The notes below the pieces were generated by a model that did not search any database, was not told the origin of the DNA, and saw only the letters and a program-made list of their open reading frames with translations. A stretch of 64,000 bases of DNA, from positions 81,781,389 to 81,845,388 of the forward strand of contig NC_092808.1 of NCBI RefSeq assembly GCF_040954645.1. The letters are read 5' to 3'. Below, piece by piece: positions 9,959-20,056 of the stretch (the first letter of the stretch is position 1; each line of letters begins with the position of its first letter). The DNA comes from Diabrotica undecimpunctata. Taxonomy: Eukaryota > Arthropoda > Insecta > Coleoptera > Chrysomelidae. A program made the translations under genes and the position numbers.

Positions 9959-10828
9959 AACCCAAATTTAGATGTGTCATCAAGATCTATTTCGAACTAC
10001 GTATAAAATTTTAATAATAAGTTTTAAATTTTAATTAATTTTAAAGTATACCTTTTATATTGGTAAATGATTTACTAATTTCAAAGAGCCACTTCTAATT
10101 TAAACCTATCCTAAGTTACCACCCTATGAAAATATTAACTAACGAAAATTTTTAAACCTAGAGTAAAAACTCGCATACATAAAAGAAAATATTGTACGTA
10201 CAAAGATACTTTGCGGCTTCGACTTTATCAAACAATAGACGGGCATAAATGCCGAACAACTTTTTAGAGTAAGAATCTCAACAACTTCAGCATCTTTTGA
10301 TAGGGCATTCGCCAACGCTTGAAACTAGACATGGCACTTAAAGGAGATATTTCCGGTTGATACGAGGTGTTTCATGAGTCAGGTAAATTAAACAGTATAT
10401 TGGTGAAATGATACCATAGTTTCACTTCATTAATTGTACTCTAAGAAATAGTTGTGAAATTAACAAAATCATTAAGAGAAAAATATTGTAGTAAAAAAAT
10501 ACGTTTAATAGAAAGCCGTCGATAAAATTTAAATTCAGCAGACAATTAAATTCATTAACTTTAATGCCTTGTACTTGGTTGTGTTTTTTTGCTTTATATG
10601 TTAATATTATTTACTATTATACAGTGTGTCCGTAAAGTATGGAATAAATTCAATATTTTCTAAATGAAAAGTCTTTTTAAAAAAATCTAAAACACGTTGA
10701 TTTTTAAGTTTAATGTTTTATATTCTACAACAAAATTTCAATATAAAAGATGATACACATTAAAATGATGACGTCATCGGCTCTTTTTTTTTAATGTAAC
10801 AAATTATATTTTATAAAATTTTTAAATA
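9959..10828. other. A+T-rich DNA, possible mariner-family outer terminus at 10623
   Basis: No coding signal. CAGTGTGTCCGTAAAGTATG at 10623 resembles the terminus of insect mariner-type elements and could be the true left end of the transposon whose sub-terminal inverted repeats start at 10829. I did not find its inverted partner downstream of 12376. Confidence 0.35.
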
Positions 10829-12376
10829 GATAAAAATTATCTGATTCCAAAAAGTATAACACTCGGGTTTTAATGGATATAATTTAAAAGATATACGCTC
10901 AGAAAATAAATTATTTATAATCAATTGCAGAAAGTAGCCTACTACTAGTTTTTAGTGAAATGTAATTATTTTTAGTAACGTTCAATAACAATTAAGTAGT
11001 ACAATAATTGTATTAATTCATGAATGTTTTGTATTATTGCTTAGAATTAACTTGAAGCAGAAATAAATTTGAGTGTCAAGCAAAGAATTGAAATACTCAT
11101 GATGATTGGGTCTGGAGACAAACCGCGGACTCAGGTGGAAATGTGTAATTTATTTAATAATAAATATCCAGAAAGACCCATAACGCAGTCAACAGTAAGT
11201 ATGATTAAAAATAAATTTAGAGAAACTGATACAGTTGAAAATCCACGCAAATCAGGTCGTTCCTCTGTAAATTATGATACAACACTAAATGTTCTACTTG
11301 ATTTTGAAGAAGATGCGCACACTTATGTTCGTAAAGTTAATCATGTTCTCGATGTTTGCGAAACAACAGTACACAAAGTAATAAGACTTGAAAAATGGCA
11401 CCCCTTTAGATGCACACTTGTACAGGAATTAAACGAGGATGATCCAGATAAAAGAATACAATTTTGCGAAATAATGATGGATAACTGCCACCGAAACCCT
11501 CTCTTGGTTCAAAATATTATTTTTCCTGATGAGGCTACATACTGGTGAAAAGAAAACCCCAACTGGAAGGGGGAACATCATACACAATACCCGTAGAAGG
11601 TAAAGGTATGGGCTGGCATTGTAAGAAATAGAATCACCGGACTCTACTGTTTCGAAGGTAATTTAAACGGGCCAGCATACCTTCAGTTTTTAAGAGGGTA
11701 TCTCGTACCTACTTTAGTTAATTTATTTCCCAGTAGAATTAATCCTGGAGGTTTTAATGAAAGTTTATGGATTGATATTGATTATATGATTGATTGATAT
11801 GGATGATTGGAGGATGTGGACATATTGAATAGCCAGCGAGATCGCCAGACCTCAATCCTTTAGATTATTTTATGTGGGTTCATTTTAAGAATGTTTTTTA
11901 TAAAACGAAACCTGCAAATATTTAAGACTTAAAAACAAGAATTCGTGAAGAAATAAACAATATTTCTCAAGAGACCATAAACCAGGTTCTATAAGAATTT
12001 GTACAACGTTTGGGTTACTGTCAAATACAACAAGGGCTACAATTCGAACATTTAAGATAAACTCATGTATTAATTACTGGATTACTTTCAAGTTATTTAT
12101 TATAATTTATTTATAATTTATTAATATTAGAAATCAATAAAAAAATTAATGGGAAAATCCCAGTAGTTGGCTGTATACCATCGTTTAAAAAACTTATACA
12201 GAAGTAAAACACTTCACATTTGTATTTAGGTATAAAACATATAATTAAAACTTTTAAAAAGTTTCTTTAAAATTTATACAGTAGCATAAAAATTAATTTT
12301 TTAAGCGAATATCTTTCAAATTATATCCGTTAGACCCTCAGTATTATACTTTTTTGGAATCAGCTCATTTTTATCA
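10829..12376 (+). mobile_element. Decayed mariner-family transposon with long inverted repeats
   Basis: GATAAAAATTATCTGATTCC at about 10829, followed by AAAAAGTATAAC and GGATATAATTTAAAAGATAT, is repeated in inverted, diverged form at 12290-12376 (GGAATCAGCTCATTTTTATC at 12357 at its outer end). The arms are close to 88 bp. They flank a transposase relic in the plus orientation. Long inverted repeats are known in several Tc1/mariner subfamilies. If the sequence at 10623 is the real end, the element is longer and its right end is lost. Confidence 0.7.
11069..12060 (+). pseudogene. mariner-family (Tc1/mariner-IS630) transposase, broken
   Basis: The frame 11069-11548 has an N-terminal helix-turn-helix region (VEMCNLFNNKYPERPITQST), a GRSS linker, and IIFPDEATYW, which carries the first catalytic Asp. 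After a stop at 11547 and a frame change the match goes on with VWAGIVRNRITGLYCFEGNL (about 11605) and, after another change, ARSPDLNPLDYFMW (about 11843) with the third acidic residue, then VNQV-type and FVQRLG..C segments to about 12058. The middle block that holds the second catalytic Asp is absent: the text between 11745 and 11815 is short and unrelated. The enzyme would cut and paste the element between its inverted repeats; this copy cannot. The frame at 11069 opens with a TTG, so the true start is uncertain. Confidence 0.85.
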
Positions 12377-12551
12377 GAACAATACTGTATAAACAATTAA
12401 CGTTCTAACTATCAAATCTTTGACAGTCATGGCCTACCCTTTACTAATATTGAAATAATTAAGTGTTGCTATGTTTTAACTTAGATAATGAAATATCTTA
12501 AAAGTGGTTAAATTTTTATATATATGAGAAATATATCAAAGAATCAAATAA

Positions 12552-12638
12552 AATATAGGATGTTCTATTTGAAGTCAGCAACTTATAAATGATTTTTAAA
12601 TTGTGCATGTTGGTTGCTAAGTTTAAAACACCCTATAT
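12552..12638. mobile_element. Small MITE-like inverted repeat
   Basis: TATAGGATGTTCTATTTGAA at about 12554 opposes TAAGTTTAAAACACCCTATA ending near 12637, with GTCAGCAAC and GGTTGC as inner partners. Ends of the form TATAGGGTGTTC are common in small non-autonomous Tc1/mariner elements of insects. The region between 12060 and 12550 has no other feature. Confidence 0.4.
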
Positions 12639-12919
12639 CAATTATCAATAAGTGGGACGCATTGGGTTAACTGACAAGCACTTGTTTTCTAGTTATAATT
12701 TTGCATCACTATCCTTATTATTATTGGAGATATCGGTATTAAATGTAGACTAGGATTTTTTCAAAATTTTGAAAAAAATATTTCGAAAATTTACTTTTGG
12801 TATAACCGGAAATTCCACATTCAGGACTTTATATTTTAACTGAACGTGATTCAAAACCTACACTTTCGAATTTTTAGATTTTTAACATAACTGTATCCGC
12901 TATTACTTTTAATCAAAAC

Positions 12920-13075
12920 TTGTCGCGCACCCATGTTATTAATGTTGCAGTGGTGTGATGTTGATGACAAATTTGAAAAAATAGGATCCCAGCTAATTGC
13001 TAATGATTTGCTATTGGGTAGAGTCTGTTCAAGAGCATTAAAGATTCCATTTAATTCTGCAGTATGAATACTACA
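12920..13075 (-). pseudogene. LINE RNase H domain fragment
   Basis: The minus-strand text CSIHTAELNGIFNALEQTLP continues with NSKSLAIS. This is the second conserved block of LINE-encoded RNase H (the Glu in TAEL is catalytic), which removes RNA from the RNA-DNA hybrid. The Asp-bearing parts before and after are not present: the sequence after SKSL no longer reads TDSLSA-like. It abuts an unrelated short frame at 13080, so it is joined to something that is not its normal upstream neighbour. Confidence 0.6.
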
Positions 13076-13187
13076 GGTCACTGGGAGTCAGTGTTGTATG
13101 TTGCCGAGAGGGGGCATTTGGGCCTGTAGGACCCATCGCCGGCTCTTCGGGCTTCTTCCTATCCCCGGAATTGGATCGGGTATTCAT
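13071..13187 (-). pseudogene. Short frame resembling the start of a LINE ORF1
   Basis: From an ATG at 13185-13187 the minus strand reads MNTRSNSGDRKKPEEPAMGP, then a Pro, Ser and Thr-rich run to a stop at 13071-13073. It has no domain. It sits just downstream (in minus orientation) of the hairpin array and just upstream of the RNase H relic, so 5' leader, start of ORF1 and end of ORF2 of one LINE, fused by an internal deletion, is the simplest reading. That is inference; homology for so short a segment cannot be shown by eye. Confidence 0.35.
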
Positions 13188-13336
13188 TATCTTTGGTTTG
13201 TCGCTGGTAGAAAGGTTAAATACCACCGCTGTTATAAATAACAGTTCCAGTGACAAATATCTGTTATAGGTCACGGTTCCAAGGAACAGTTACAAAGTAA
13301 CAGAGCAAAAATGGAAAACAGATAGGTAAAAATGAT

Positions 13337-14059
13337 CTAAGTATTCCTTGACTTACGAAAGGAATAACTTAGTAAACAAATAAATTAAATGGTATAAAAA
13401 TATAATGCAAAGAAAAATGTTTCAAGTGTTCGTTGACTTACAGAAGAAACAACTTAGGACAGAAATATAGATAAATGAAATATGTAAATGTGAGAGTAAA
13501 ATATGGAAATATTTCTAAGTGTTTCTTGACTTACGGAAAAAACGACTTAGAGTGGAAAAATAAAATACTCAAAATATAAAACGAGAAATGCAAAAATGAA
13601 ACAGATTATAGAAATATGTCTAAGTGTTTCTTGACTTACGGAAGAAACAACTTAGAACAGAAAATAAACAAGACAATCAAATATAGTAAAATAAATGCAC
13701 AAATATGTATAAGTGTTTCTTGACTTACGGAAGAAACGACTTATAATAGAAAATAAGAAAAATCAAATATAGAAAAGATGTGAAAATATTGCTAAGTGTT
13801 TCTTGACTTACGGAAGAAACAACACCATAAAATAGAAAATAAAAATAAAAAAAAACAAATGTATTTTCTTAACTTAAGAAAGAAAATATCTTAGATAAAA
13901 TATCGGAAATAATAATGCAACAATGATTATGAAAATATTTTTAAGAGTTCTTTGACTTAGCGGAAAGAACTACTTAGACAAAGTACAAATCAAAATATAA
14001 AATAGAAAAAGCAAGATAAATATTTCTAAGTGTTCTTAACTTACGGAAGAACAACTTAG
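13337..14059 (-). repeat. Array of nine spaced hairpins with covarying stems
   Basis: Nine copies of a 34-37 base imperfect palindrome start near 13337, 13431, 13515, 13620, 13709, 13792, 13860, 13940 and 14026, at 68-105 base intervals. The plus-strand consensus is CTAAGTGTTTCTT, loop GACTTACGG, then AAGAAACAACTTAG. The inner stem differs between copies but stays paired: ATTCCTT/AAGGAAT in copy 1, GTTTCTT/AAGAAAC in 4, TATTTTCTT/AAGAAAATA in 7, AGTTCTTT/AAAGAACT in 8, TGTTCTT/AAGAACA in 9. On the minus strand seven of nine loops contain GTAAGT, the splice-donor consensus. Spacers are A-rich. The array lies 5' of a short LINE-like ORF1 start and is probably in a retrotransposon leader. I do not recognise it from any described element. 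Confidence 0.75.
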
Positions 14060-14580
14060 ACAGAAAATACGAAAAATAAACAATCAAAATAATCAAATAA
14101 AATATCAAATAATCAGTACATGAACAAATATAGATCAATGTAATATTCTAACCTAAAAAGGTCTGAATATACAATAATGCTAAAATAAAAAAAAATGGTA
14201 TATAGGAAATCAGAAAATAAAACAATAACTTGCAATAACAATAAGCACCGACTAGGTATACAGTAGAAGAGGCAAGCTCGACTGACTGATGAGAGAAAAT
14301 CTACCTGCTTTTATGTAAAACAAATCCTTTGTTTTACGTAGCAAAAGTGGAATTTCCCTGCATCGAGTCAATTAGAAATTTGGATTTGGCCAAACTTGGA
14401 ATTCCCAAGTATTTTGACCGATATCCAAATTCCTTGATGCGTTCGGCACGGCTGTCAGCTCCCGGCTGACACGCCTCCGGAGGACATGTACAGCTAAGGT
14501 TTTGTTTGCGGTACAGACAGCACAGCAAGTATTCTCTTCATTTTTTGAGACGTCGCGTCGATGTAAAGAATATGGTTATA
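14060..14580 (-). other. Probable 5' end of the hairpin-array element
   Basis: A stem TATGTAAAACAAA/TTTGTTTTACGTA lies at 14312-14340. Beyond it 14420-14580 is locally GC-richer (runs such as CGGCTGACACGCCTCCGGAG at 14462 and GACGTCGCGTCGATG at 14550), unlike the surrounding DNA, as LINE 5' promoter regions often are. Taken as minus strand, this would be the element's start. No open frame here has recognisable similarity. Confidence 0.3.
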
Positions 14581-15047
14581 TTATTTGATATGTATTACTT
14601 TCTTAAATAATTGTCTAAGAAGACAGCTATGAGTTTACTCTTTTATATATCGAGTTAGGCTAGTATTAAAAAAAGCATTTTGGTTTATGTAGGAATATTG
14701 AATGTTGTGCTTAGGGTGGTCATTGCCAGGTCTATATCTGATAACCAAGGTTTCATGAACTGTAAAGGAGGGTACACATATTTGTCTCTATTTTTAGAAA
14801 CTTAATGGATACTATTAATTAGTTTTATTACTGGATTTTTGGATTCGTGGAACTCTAGTGAAATGAAAAGAGAGAAGAAAATGTCGTCGTATTAAAACAA
14901 TAAGTTCAAATGATTCAATGCACGTACTTTCAGTAGGACTAGATCTAAATTTACCTAAAAATACACGTATAAAGGTATTTCGAGGTGATTGTGGTGAACA
15001 TAGAAATTTGAGATGAGATAAGTACTGCAGGCAGTCATGTAAAGCAT
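14581..15047. other. No gene recognised
   Basis: A+T-rich DNA without coding signal or repeat that I can see. Confidence 0.35.
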
Positions 15048-15681
15048 GCTTCCATAATTTAATCTGAAACGAATAAAAGATCTATAGATTCTCAAAATAG
15101 CTTTTTTTCTGCTTTAGTGTTTTCAATATTTTGTATCTTAATAAATATGGTAAAATATTTGTTTTATATTTTTTTGTCCTATATGATTTCGTCTTTGGTA
15201 CGATGGGGTCCAAGTGACAATGAGACGTATCCGACATATTCAGATAAATATTGTTGAAGGAAAATTCTGCAGAAAAAGAAATTCTGATTATGACTTTCTT
15301 TAAAATACAAATAGTATAATGACCCGGTAACAATCATATCTTCTTCTTCTCCTACTTTAATGCACATGCTACATGCTTCTATAATCTAATCTGAAACGAA
15401 TAAAAGTTCTATATATTCCCAAAATAGCTTTTTTTCTGCTTTAGTTTTTTCAATGTTTTGTATCTTAATAAATATGGTAAAATATTTGTTTTATATTTTT
15501 TTGTCCTATATGATTTCGTCTTTTATTACGATGAGGTCAAAGGGACAATGAGACGTATCCGAAATATTCAGATAAACATTGTTGAAGAAAAATTCTGCAG
15601 AAAAAGAAATTCTACTTATGCCTTTCTTTAAAATACAAACAGTATAATGACCCTTTAACAATCAGACTTCTTCTTCTCCTA
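15048..15681. repeat. Direct tandem duplication of about 325 bp
   Basis: Copy 1 starts at about 15048 (TGCTTCCATAATTTAATCTG) and copy 2 at about 15373 (TGCTTCTATAATCTAATCTG). Both run through the same pyrimidine-rich and ATATGATTTCGTCTTT text and end in a TTCTTCTTCTCCTAC run near 15354 and 15680. They differ at several scattered positions. The CTTCTTCTTCTCCTAC end is also the 3' border of the minus-strand LINE fragment that begins at 15675, so the duplication may have arisen with that insertion. Confidence 0.85.
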
Positions 15682-16360
15682 CCAAAGGCGCTACAAACAT
15701 TTGTGGGACTTGGCCTGCATAACAACGTTCTTTCATTCTGTCCTGTCGGATATATTCCCTCGCCACTGCTGATGTTCATGGTTTTAAGATCTTTCTCTAC
15801 ATCGTATATTTAGCTTTTATAGGGCCTTTCTCTTGTTTTATTTTCTTAAAGTTTTTATATCTGGATTACTTTAACTCGATTAACTGACATTCTTTCTAAG
15901 TGGCTAAGCTAATTCAATAATTCAATCTTTGTGACTTTACTAATCTAACAATATCTGCGCTCTGCATAAATTTATCTAGCTCATATTTCATGAGATGATG
16001 ATGATGATGATCATATTTCATTTTCATTCTCGACGAACCATCGCTATAATGGGTTGGTCCAAATATCTTTCTTAATATTTTGCGCTCAGATATTTTCAAT
16101 TTATGTTCATCAGCGGTTGACAGAATCCACGGCTCATCTATATGTGACCACTGGTCTAATTACTGTTTTGTAGATTCTAGGCTTAGCCTCACGATTCAGT
16201 AACTTACAAGTCTTTGTTTGCATAAAACCACTGCCACTAAGAACCCGTGCTTGTATTTCTTGCCTGATATTGTTGCTGTCATTTACTATGGAGCTTAGGT
16301 AGTGAAAGGTGGAGGCATGTTCGTAGGTATGGTTACAAATGCAACGGCTTTCCCGTTTCA
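15675..16360 (-). pseudogene. LINE 3' end: post-RT region of an endonuclease-RT polyprotein
   Basis: On the minus strand the frame 16499-16134 contains FHYLSSIVNDSNNIRQEIQA, then REAKPRIYKTVIRPVVTY. A second frame, 16099-15914, continues with KISERKILRKIFGPTHYSDG and YELDKFMQSADIVRLVKSQR. A last piece near 15800-15675 reads DLKTMNISS and a basic RRRR end. This is the usual order after the RT catalytic site in a very common insect LINE group. A GAT-triplet insertion at about 15993-16010 (five His codons) and several frame breaks show decay. The RT catalytic part is missing; the fragment's upstream limit lies next to a TA tract at 16373-16400. Confidence 0.8.
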
Positions 16361-16401
16361 AATCTATACTGTATATATATTTATATATATATATATATAC
16401 A

Positions 16402-17810
16402 TAAAATACTAAAATACATAAGCCCACATTGAGCATGAGGCCAATTGTTTCCTCCAACAATTCACCAAATATTAATATTTCAAAATTTTTAACTGACATC
16501 TTATCTAAATCTTATAATTGTAATAACCACTTTAATATTGTTGATTCTTTTCACTTCAGTGAATTTAGTAATTACTTTGAACTTCCACAAGGTTACATTT
16601 TAGTGAGTTTTGATGTGGTATCTCTTTTCACTAATTTACCTCTTTCCAGTGTTATTACTTCCTTAAGAAATCACTGGAACTCCATTCAACCTAACTGTCC
16701 TGTTCAAATATTTGGGACACCTATGGGTTCCTCAATCTCTCCCATCCTAGTTAATTATGTACTGGATGATTTAGTATCTGACCGTTTGGGTCTTTTACAT
16801 TTACAAATCCCTTTTATTAAGCGGTATGTTGATGACTTATTACTAGCCTTACCCCCAGACAAGATTCAGGCCACCTTGTCTTTGTTCAATGAGTTTGATC
16901 CTCACTTACAGTTCACTGTTGCACTTGAGGACTCTAACACAAATAGTATTCCCTTCTTAGACATGCGTGTCATCAAGATGGGAGATAACACCTTAACCAC
17001 AAGTTGGTATAGGAAACCAATGGCCTCTAATAGGTTTCTCAACTACCACTCTTGTCACCCTTTTAAATATAAATTAAACCTCATTAAAGCTTTAACCTAC
17101 AGGCTAAATAGACTAACACATCCGGTTAATCGAAGGGGATCCCTTCAATTACTTAAAAATATTCTGATTGAGAATTCCTATCCACCCTCCCTTAGTAATA
17201 AATACCTTTTCTTACAAAGCTATGGTTCCTCTTTAAATGACATACCCAATGGTGACAAATTTAGAACAATATCAAAGAATTCCATTTATAACACTGTTCT
17301 GCCTAATACTGTACTTGGGACTCCAACTACCCACTACTCATCTCTACATATTTTCCTCAAGTTACTGAAAAACTCGTTAAACTGTACAAACAGAATAATG
17401 TACCTGTTAAAATTGCAGTTAAGAATGCTAAGACTGTCAGAAATTTGTTTTCTAAAACTAAAACACCCTTGTTCCTTCTGGAACAAGTTAATGTCATCTA
17501 TCATATACCTTGTGCTGAGTGTGACTCATGTTGCATCGGTCAGACAGGGAGATCATTGAGAGGGCGTCTTACGACACACCGCAGTGATATCAACTTACCT
17601 AAGCATACTTGTGCTCTTGCCCAGCATGCTATTAACTCTAAGCACAAAGTGAACTTTAATGAAGTTAAGATTCTTGGCAATGAACACCATCTCTTCAAAA
17701 GACAGTTTTTGGAAATGTGTTCAATACTAAAACACCCTAATGCTCTTAATAAGAGAACTGACATTAGTAACTTGAGCCAAATTTATCATGCATTAATTTT
17801 ACAGAATTAG
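16402..17810 (+). pseudogene. Penelope-like element (family A): RT plus GIY-YIG, frameshifted
   Basis: The first frame (to 17559, entered without an upstream ATG) has RPIVSSNNSP near 16438, LVSFDVVSLFTNLP, FGTPMGSSISPILVNYVL, catalytic KRYVDDLLLALP, IPFLDMRV, and TTSWYRKPMASNRFLNYHSC, all Penelope RT motifs. A frameshift near 17290-17340 moves the sequence to a second frame that runs to 17810, with YFPQVTEKLVKLYKQNNVPV and VIYHIPCAECDSCCIGQTGR, the GIY-YIG nuclease. The nuclease has CIGQT where its Tyr is expected (TGC for TAC/TAT), so the domain is probably inactive. Penelope-like elements use the RT to copy RNA and the nuclease to open target DNA. The N-terminal part of the RT is missing; the copy starts beside a TA tract. 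Confidence 0.9.
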
Positions 17811-18480
17811 GCTTAATATGTTGTTTACTTTAAATTGTCCCCTAAGGTGTTTTTTTATCATATTTTAATATTTAATAATTTCAAATAAAAATAAAATAAA
17901 ATAACTTTTTCTTTCTTTATTTAACTTAGATTCATTTAACTTACATTTTATTAATTATTTTATCAATATTACATTTACATATATTATGTAATTGTTTTTT
18001 GATTGACTTGTTTAGTAAAAATTTTTAGAATTAAAAATTCATAGAAGCTTTCTCATTCATAGTTCCAAATTCTATGAACCTTGGACTGTGGAAGTTGAAT
18101 CAATCTTCACTTGTTCTCTGGCTAACCAGTCACAACGTAGATTTTATATTATATAATATTTTGGATTGACCTCGCAATCATTGGTTTTCTCGGCAGTTTT
18201 CTGGCAGTTCGTTGGTTTTCTCAGCCAATCACTGGAGGAAAAATGGTGATCTTAACCACCATTTCCTTTCATTTATTTGGCTTTTTAATGAGAAGTTGTC
18301 ACCCAAATTTATCATATTCTTTAAATGTACCGCTCTATTGCACTAGAGGTTGGTATTTCGCCTTGCTGTTCTGTCATATTTTGACCTCAAGGCCACTGTC
18401 TTTTCATGTTGTTGGCGTGGGTGTTACACCTGTTACTTTCATTTACCTGCGGCACCTAGTAAGCTAAAGACTGGTAACTT
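17811..18480 (+). mobile_element. 3' UTR and terminal-repeat sequence of Penelope family A
   Basis: After the stop there is an A+T-rich trailer with AATAAAAATAAAATAAAATA near 17884, a likely polyadenylation region. At 18070-18100 the text CTTGGACTGTGGAAGTTGAA and its continuation matches the pLTR fragment at 5170-5200; GCCTTGCTGTTCT near 18361 matches 5248. A hairpin AATGGTGATCTTAACCACCATT is at 18243. So the same terminal sequence sits at both places, joined to a coding copy here and solitary there. The stretch 18480-18883 has no feature I can name. Confidence 0.5.
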
Positions 18481-18882
18481 CATTTTACTTTTAAATATTA
18501 TATTTCAACCTTAATCTATTCAATATTGTTTCCTAAAGTCAAAATTAAATTTAAATAATAATATACTGTTGGAAGTGCATCTTATGATTTTTCTAGTTCT
18601 CTACATATTAATAATAATGTTTTTTACTTAAGTTTTTTACAAAAATTTTTATATACATGTATGATTATTACATGTTCTTTTGCTGTGCTAAGTTTGTTAA
18701 TTTGTAAACTGTACCTAGTTTCAATTAATTGTTTATACAACTTGATCTCAAAATGTCCATTCTCGTAAGCTTTTTCACACATTTAATATTGACTGATACA
18801 TGTCTTTTTAAGGTAACACACATGTAATAACTTTTCTATGGATGTTTGGTTTTTCATATTGTTCTTTTTAGATGAGATGATA

Positions 18883-18883
<1 letters not shown>

Positions 18884-18938
<55 letters not shown>
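18884..18938. repeat. (TA)n microsatellite
   Basis: Pure TA run that directly abuts the 3' end of the minus-strand Penelope family B copy. A second TA run (21718-21778) lies near the 3' end of the plus-strand copy, so the inverted pair is bracketed by TA tracts. Confidence 0.95.
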
Positions 18939-18941
<3 letters not shown>

Positions 18942-19315
18942 TAGTGGATTTTCTTGGGCTTAGGTTCATAAAAAAAATTTGATTTGGTACTAAGGCATTT
19001 TCATATATTTTTTCGACGTTTCGGCAGGAAATCCATGCCTTTTTCAAGAAGTAATATTGACTAAAAAAACATTTTATGACAGACATAATACGATTTAAAA
19101 GTTAAACTTTTGACTTACCAAGCATGTAAAAATTTGTTACTAACAAGTAGACGTCACAATTAAAATAATATTAAAAACATAGGACATACCCACTAAGTCA
19201 CTACATGTAAAATATATTTTAGATCTAATGTGTTGTTTATTGAAGTTAGTTTATCGTTTAAACAACCAGTTATTTTAACAACATAGGCGTTCTGAGATTG
19301 TCTTATTATGTGTTT

Positions 19316-19946
19316 TTAAATTAAGTTAAAATATATTTTGTTCAAATTTTTGACATCTTTTTTATCATTTATTGCATTATTATTTTTTTTTATTTGTATA
19401 GACTCTAGAAGCTCTCTCTTTTTCCTGTTGGGTTCACTTTTTAGGATCTTGGTTTTCTCAAAATCAAATTTATGTTTTTTTTCGTTTTCATGTTTTGTGA
19501 GGGCGGTTGAGTTTTTTTTGTCATATTTGTGGGAACGTATTCTTGAGTTAAGTAGCTGACTGGTTTGTCCAATATAAACTCCATCACAATTCGAGCAGGG
19601 AATTTCATATACAACATGCGATCTTTTTAATAGAGGGGTTTTTGTTTTTAATCTTGTAAAATTCTTTTTCAAAAGATTGTGCCCTTTATGAGCAACCATA
19701 ATATTATGTTTGGACAGAAGATTTGCAATTTGTTCTGATAATCCTTTTATATAGGGAAGAGACATATAGTTTTTCTTTACCGTGTTGGTTTCATTGTTAT
19801 TATTGTTATTGTAAAATTTATGCAGTCGCGATTTGAAAGTGTTGTCGATAAGGTGGTGTGGGTATGAATTAAGTGTTAGTGCTGTTTTTGCTTTTTTAAT
19901 GGCCTGAGGTCTATTAATAGGATCGGATAATCTAATAGCTCTATCG
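19316..19946 (-). pseudogene. Penelope family B RT/GIY-YIG, 5'-truncated minus copy
   Basis: Reads the C-terminal RT segment, then MSLPYIKGLSEQIANLLSKH and the nuclease core VVYEIPCSNCDGVYIGQTSQ with RSHKYD, and stops at 19316-19318. The last 149 codons are the same as those of the plus-strand copy. It is cut at 19946, within the RT thumb region, and lacks the catalytic RT box, so it can supply no RT activity. The GIY-YIG motif (VYEI..VYIGQT) and downstream His/Arg are intact. Confidence 0.9.
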
Positions 19947-20056
19947 TTCGTAAATAGTGTGGATTTTTATTTATTACGTTGGAAATAATGTTCTTCAAAT
20001 ATTTTGAAAGGTTTTCAAAAGGAGACTGAATGCATGAAACACGCTGAAAAGACGCT

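Noticed and set aside
11069..11548. Intact host gene with a helix-turn-helix domain
   Set aside because: The sequence goes on after the stop as the rest of a mariner-family transposase and is flanked by inverted repeats, so it is a broken transposon gene.
13337..14059. CRISPR-like array of short repeats with spacers
   Set aside because: The repeats are hairpins that vary between copies, spacers are 35-70 bases, A-rich and alike, there are no cas genes, and the DNA is eukaryotic.
14334..14528. Minus-strand frame with several Cys and Pro (64 codons)
   Set aside because: No known motif; it lies in the GC-richer presumed leader of the hairpin-array element.
18243..18467. Plus-strand frame of 74 codons, hydrophobic, possible small membrane protein
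   Set aside because: It overlaps sequence shared with the Penelope terminal repeat at 5248 and shows no protein signature.
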